From positions 1-24,874 of the forward strand of contig JBFKPQ010000020.1 in assembly GCA_041628225.1 (NCBI GenBank): 24,874 nucleotides of DNA, in the 5' to 3' direction. The DNA is from JBFKPQ01 sp041628225. Lineage in GTDB: Bacteria > Actinomycetota > Acidimicrobiia > Spongiisociales > JAENVV01. Positions 22,161 to 24,874 of this stretch are shown here, piece by piece. A program made the position numbers and the translations under genes. Position 1 is the first letter of the stretch. Every line of letters begins with the position of its first letter. The notes below the pieces were generated by a model. It worked only from the letters and a program-made list of their open reading frames with translations, was not told where the DNA came from and did no database searches.

Positions 22161-24874
22161 ATGACCATCCGAACCAACTTGCGGACCCGGCTACTGGCGG
22201 TGCTGGCCGCGCTGGCGCTGCTGCTGCCGCTGGTTCTCGCGGCGCCCGTCGTGCCGGCATTTGCTGCAGGGGCCACGTTGGCAGACTTCGAGGGAGGCAC
22301 CCCCGGCGGATGGTTCGACTACGCCGGTGGTGGCGCAGCAGTGACTACCGGTGTGATCACCGTCGCCGATACCGATCCGTTGGCACGACCGGGCCAGATC
22401 GGCGACAACGCGTTCCTCGAGGCCATATTCGATGTGTCCGCCGGATGGGGCGGGTTCGGTGACGACTTCGATCTGACCACAGGGGTCCAAGACTGGACCG
22501 GCGCCATCGGCGTCAGCTTCTGGATGTACGGCACCGGCTCTGGCAATACCTACCAGTTCGAGATCTTCGACAACGGACCGGACGCGGACAACGCCGAACG
22601 CTTCGACACGCTCTTCACCGACGACTTCTCCGGGTGGCAACAGATCGTCATCCCGTTCGCCGACTTCACGCGTGCCACCGACTTCCAGCCGGGTGGCGCC
22701 CCCAACGACGGTCTGACCCTCACGCAGACGTGGGGTTGGGCGATCCCACTCGATGGCAACGCCGGCGCGCTGACGATCGATGACGTTCGCCTCGAGGCCG
22801 CCGTGGTCGACGACTTCGAAGCCGGACTGCCGTCGGGTACCGACGGCGACGGGAACGCCATCGGATGGGTCACGTTCAGCGACGGCGCCTCGGGCGTCTC
22901 GATCGCCACGACCGCTTCACCGCCGGCTGCCGTTCCCGGCGCCGGCCCGTCGAACAACGTCCTTGCGGTCGACACGAACGTCGTCGGCGGCGGATTTGCC
23001 GGATTCGTGCACGCTTTCGAGAACCCTGTCGTCGACACGTGGGTCACCCAGGACTGGAGCAGCTTCACCGGCTTCAGCTTCTGGCTCTACGGCAACAACA
23101 CCGGATCCACCCTGTTCGTCGACATCCTCGACAACCGGGCGCCCGGGACCACCGGCGACACCGCCGAACGGTGGTCGACGGACATCATCGACGACTTCAA
23201 CGGCTGGCAGCTCATCCAGATCCCCTTCGCCAGTCTCAGCCGCAAAGAGATCGGCAACGGCGCTCCCAACGATGGCCTGGGTCTCACCGAAGTCCACGGC
23301 TGGGCCTTCGGCGTGTTCAGCAGCGGACAGCAGTTCGTCAACTACCTCGACGATGTCACCCTGTACGGCATCGCCGAGGTTCCCGAGTTGGCCGTGAGCT
23401 TCTCCGTCAACGCGTTCGAGATCGACGAAGGCGCCACCGGCGACATCACCGTCCAACTCAACCGCCCCATGAACGCCGACGACCCGGCTCAGGTGTCCGT
23501 CGACTATTCCGTCGAGACCGTGATCGCCGAGGCGGGCCGCGACTATGTGCAGCCCGCGCCGGGCACCCTGACGTTCACGAATGGCGGACCATCGCAGATG
23601 TCCTTCCCTCTGGAAACTCTCGACGACGACAAGTACGAGGGCACCGAGCGTGTCATCCTGCGCCTCTCCAACCCCGTCGACGTGGCGCCCGGATTCATCA
23701 TGCAAGCGGCGGCCGACATCGTCGACAACGACCCATACGACCCACTGCTGATCGATGACTTCGAGCAGGGCATCTACCTGTGGGACTCGTCGCCGTCGGT
23801 CGGACTCGCCAACCCCGAGATCGCTTCTGACGGCCCGGCAGCGCTCCCCGGGCAAGGCGCCTACGAGCAGGTTTTATCGGCCACGGTGTTGACCCCGGAG
23901 CACCTGGAGATCCAGGGACGGATCTGCAACAAGGGCAAGGGCGTGATCCCCGTCGTCTTGCGCTCGACGGCCGACTTCGACGCCACCACCGTGGACCACC
24001 GCACCGTGCGACTCGGCGACGCCGCCGAGATGCACGTGGACCGCGACGGAGTGGCCAAACGCCATCAAGAGGGCACCGACCTCGCCTTCCACTTCCGCTT
24101 TGCGGACACGGGTCTGGTGTGCGACCCCGAGGTCGTGCCGTTCACGGGCCTGACCTTCGACGGTGAGCCCGTCACCGGCAGTCTGTGGCGGAACTTCGCG
24201 GCCGGCCGGGACTGGAGCGCCTCCGACGGGTTGACCTTCTGGTTCTACGGATCCGGGTCCGGCGACGAAGTCACGGTCTCTCTGAAAGACAACCGAGCCG
24301 CCGATCCCGGTCCGAGCGGATGGGAGCTGGTGTGGTCGGACGAGTTCAACGACCCGGCCGGCACGCCGCCGAACCCTGCCCACTGGCAGCATGAGATCGG
24401 CGACGGCACGGTCAACGGCATCCCCGGTTGGGGCAACGCCGAGTTGCAGTACTACACCGAGAGCCCGGCCAACGCGTCGACCGACGGCGACGGCAATCTC
24501 GTCATCACCGCCCGAGAGGCCGGCGGCGAACTCTGCTACTACGGACCGTGCGAGTACACGTCGGCGCGACTGATCTCAGCGGAACGCGCCGAATTCGCCT
24601 ATGGGCGCATCGAATCGCGCATCCAGGTCCCGCCGGGTGAAGCCGGCCTGTGGCCGGCCTTCTGGAGCCTCGGCACCGACATCGGCCTCGTCGGATGGCC
24701 GCAGACGGGCGAGATCGACATCATGGAATACGTCAGTCGCATTCCCACCGAGATCTTCGGGACCGTGCACGGTCCCGGCTACTCGGGCGGAGCGTCCTAC
24801 GGCAACACGTACGACTTCGGCGGTCCGGTCTCGGACGGGTATCACACCTACGCCATCGAGTGGCAGCCGAACCG
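22161..24874 (+). CDS. Large secreted multidomain GH16 beta-glucanase, truncated by the window end
   Basis: From ATG 22161 (AAGGAG six bases upstream) the frame stays open to the window edge, so 904 residues are visible without a stop. Order of parts: a signal peptide to about residue 34 ending VVPAFAAG; a first CBM-like beta-sandwich (about 38-214) and a second (about 217-405), both with the DDFE...GW / SFW(M/L)YG.N pattern; a Calx-beta domain (about 410-520, VSFSVNAFEIDEGATGDITV ending IVDND); the start of a third CBM (LLIDDFEQG, about 530-570); an inserted domain (about 572-672, GKGVIPVVLRSTADFDATTVD); then the rest of the third CBM, running directly into GH16 at about residue 720 (GWELVWSDEFND). 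Catalytic GEIDIMEYV gives E851, D853 and E856. It probably cuts laminarin-like beta-1,3-glucan. A C-terminal cell-wall or secretion domain may lie beyond the window. Confidence 0.93.
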   Translation, partial: MTIRTNLRTRLLAVLAALALLLPLVLAAPVVPAFAAGATLADFEGGTPGGWFDYAGGGAAVTTGVITVADTDPLARPGQIGDNAFLEAIFDVSAGWGGFGDDFDLTTGVQDWTGAIGVSFWMYGTGSGNTYQFEIFDNGPDADNAERFDTLFTDDFSGWQQIVIPFADFTRATDFQPGGAPNDGLTLTQTWGWAIPLDGNAGALTIDDVRLEAAVVDDFEAGLPSGTDGDGNAIGWVTFSDGASGVSIATTASPPAAVPGAGPSNNVLAVDTNVVGGGFAGFVHAFENPVVDTWVTQDWSSFTGFSFWLYGNNTGSTLFVDILDNRAPGTTGDTAERWSTDIIDDFNGWQLIQIPFASLSRKEIGNGAPNDGLGLTEVHGWAFGVFSSGQQFVNYLDDVTLYGIAEVPELAVSFSVNAFEIDEGATGDITVQLNRPMNADDPAQVSVDYSVETVIAEAGRDYVQPAPGTLTFTNGGPSQMSFPLETLDDDKYEGTERVILRLSNPVDVAPGFIMQAAADIVDNDPYDPLLIDDFEQGIYLWDSSPSVGLANPEIASDGPAALPGQGAYEQVLSATVLTPEHLEIQGRICNKGKGVIPVVLRSTADFDATTVDHRTVRLGDAAEMHVDRDGVAKRHQEGTDLAFHFRFADTGLVCDPEVVPFTGLTFDGEPVTGSLWRNFAAGRDWSASDGLTFWFYGSGSGDEVTVSLKDNRAADPGPSGWELVWSDEFNDPAGTPPNPAHWQHEIGDGTVNGIPGWGNAELQYYTESPANASTDGDGNLVITAREAGGELCYYGPCEYTSARLISAERAEFAYGRIESRIQVPPGEAGLWPAFWSLGTDIGLVGWPQTGEIDIMEYVSRIPTEIFGTVHGPGYSGGASYGNTYDFGGPVSDGYHTYAIEWQPN

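Overview
The window is GC-rich DNA with many GTG and TTG starts, tightly overlapping operons, an Rv3369-like F420-type PPOX protein, a class III cyclase/ATPase/TPR protein and a CebR-type operator. Together these suggest an actinobacterium. A marine or freshwater Acidimicrobiia-like organism is my inference, not something the sequence proves. No tRNA, rRNA, CRISPR array, insertion sequence or phage gene was seen.

Bases 1-7686 hold ordinary chromosomal genes. These are the 3' end of a probable RNase H-like nuclease; a leftward pair of a GT1-type glycosyltransferase and bifunctional formimidoyltransferase/cyclodeaminase (histidine degradation); a divergent F420-type PPOX protein; a leftward pair of a DinB-fold protein and a large cyclase/AAA/TPR protein; and a small NTF2-like protein.

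Bases 7672-8425 hold the most striking feature. An ArsC/Spx-family thioredoxin-fold gene (7808-8161) has an in-frame TGA exactly where the family has its catalytic cysteine (NPY-TGA-GSSKNAL). A 7-bp stem capped by a GGTC loop begins 16 nt after the TGA, with the loop 23 nt after it. This matches the layout of a bacterial SECIS element. The best reading is a selenocysteine-containing ArsC-like protein that ordinary gene callers would truncate to a downstream TTG. A small charged hypothetical protein follows it.

Bases 8432-15555, minus strand, form a compact nitrous-oxide-reduction operon: rrf2-type regulator, nosZ (clade II-like, lipoprotein signal), a NosB-like membrane protein, nosD, nosF, nosY, nosL and a lipoprotein c-type cytochrome. 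Most junctions overlap by 4-10 nt. The exception is nosZ to the membrane protein, where a perfect Shine-Dalgarno stands before an ATC codon.

Bases 15758-24874, plus strand, form a beta-glucan (laminarin-type) uptake and degradation operon: LacI/CebR-like repressor with a double operator over its own promoter, ABC sugar-binding lipoprotein, two permeases, a GH16 lipoprotein and a very large multidomain secreted GH16 enzyme that runs off the window. The likely logic is extracellular cutting of beta-1,3-glucan by the two GH16 enzymes, capture of oligosaccharides by the binding protein, and import by the permeases with an ATPase encoded elsewhere. The repressor would release its operators on binding an imported sugar.
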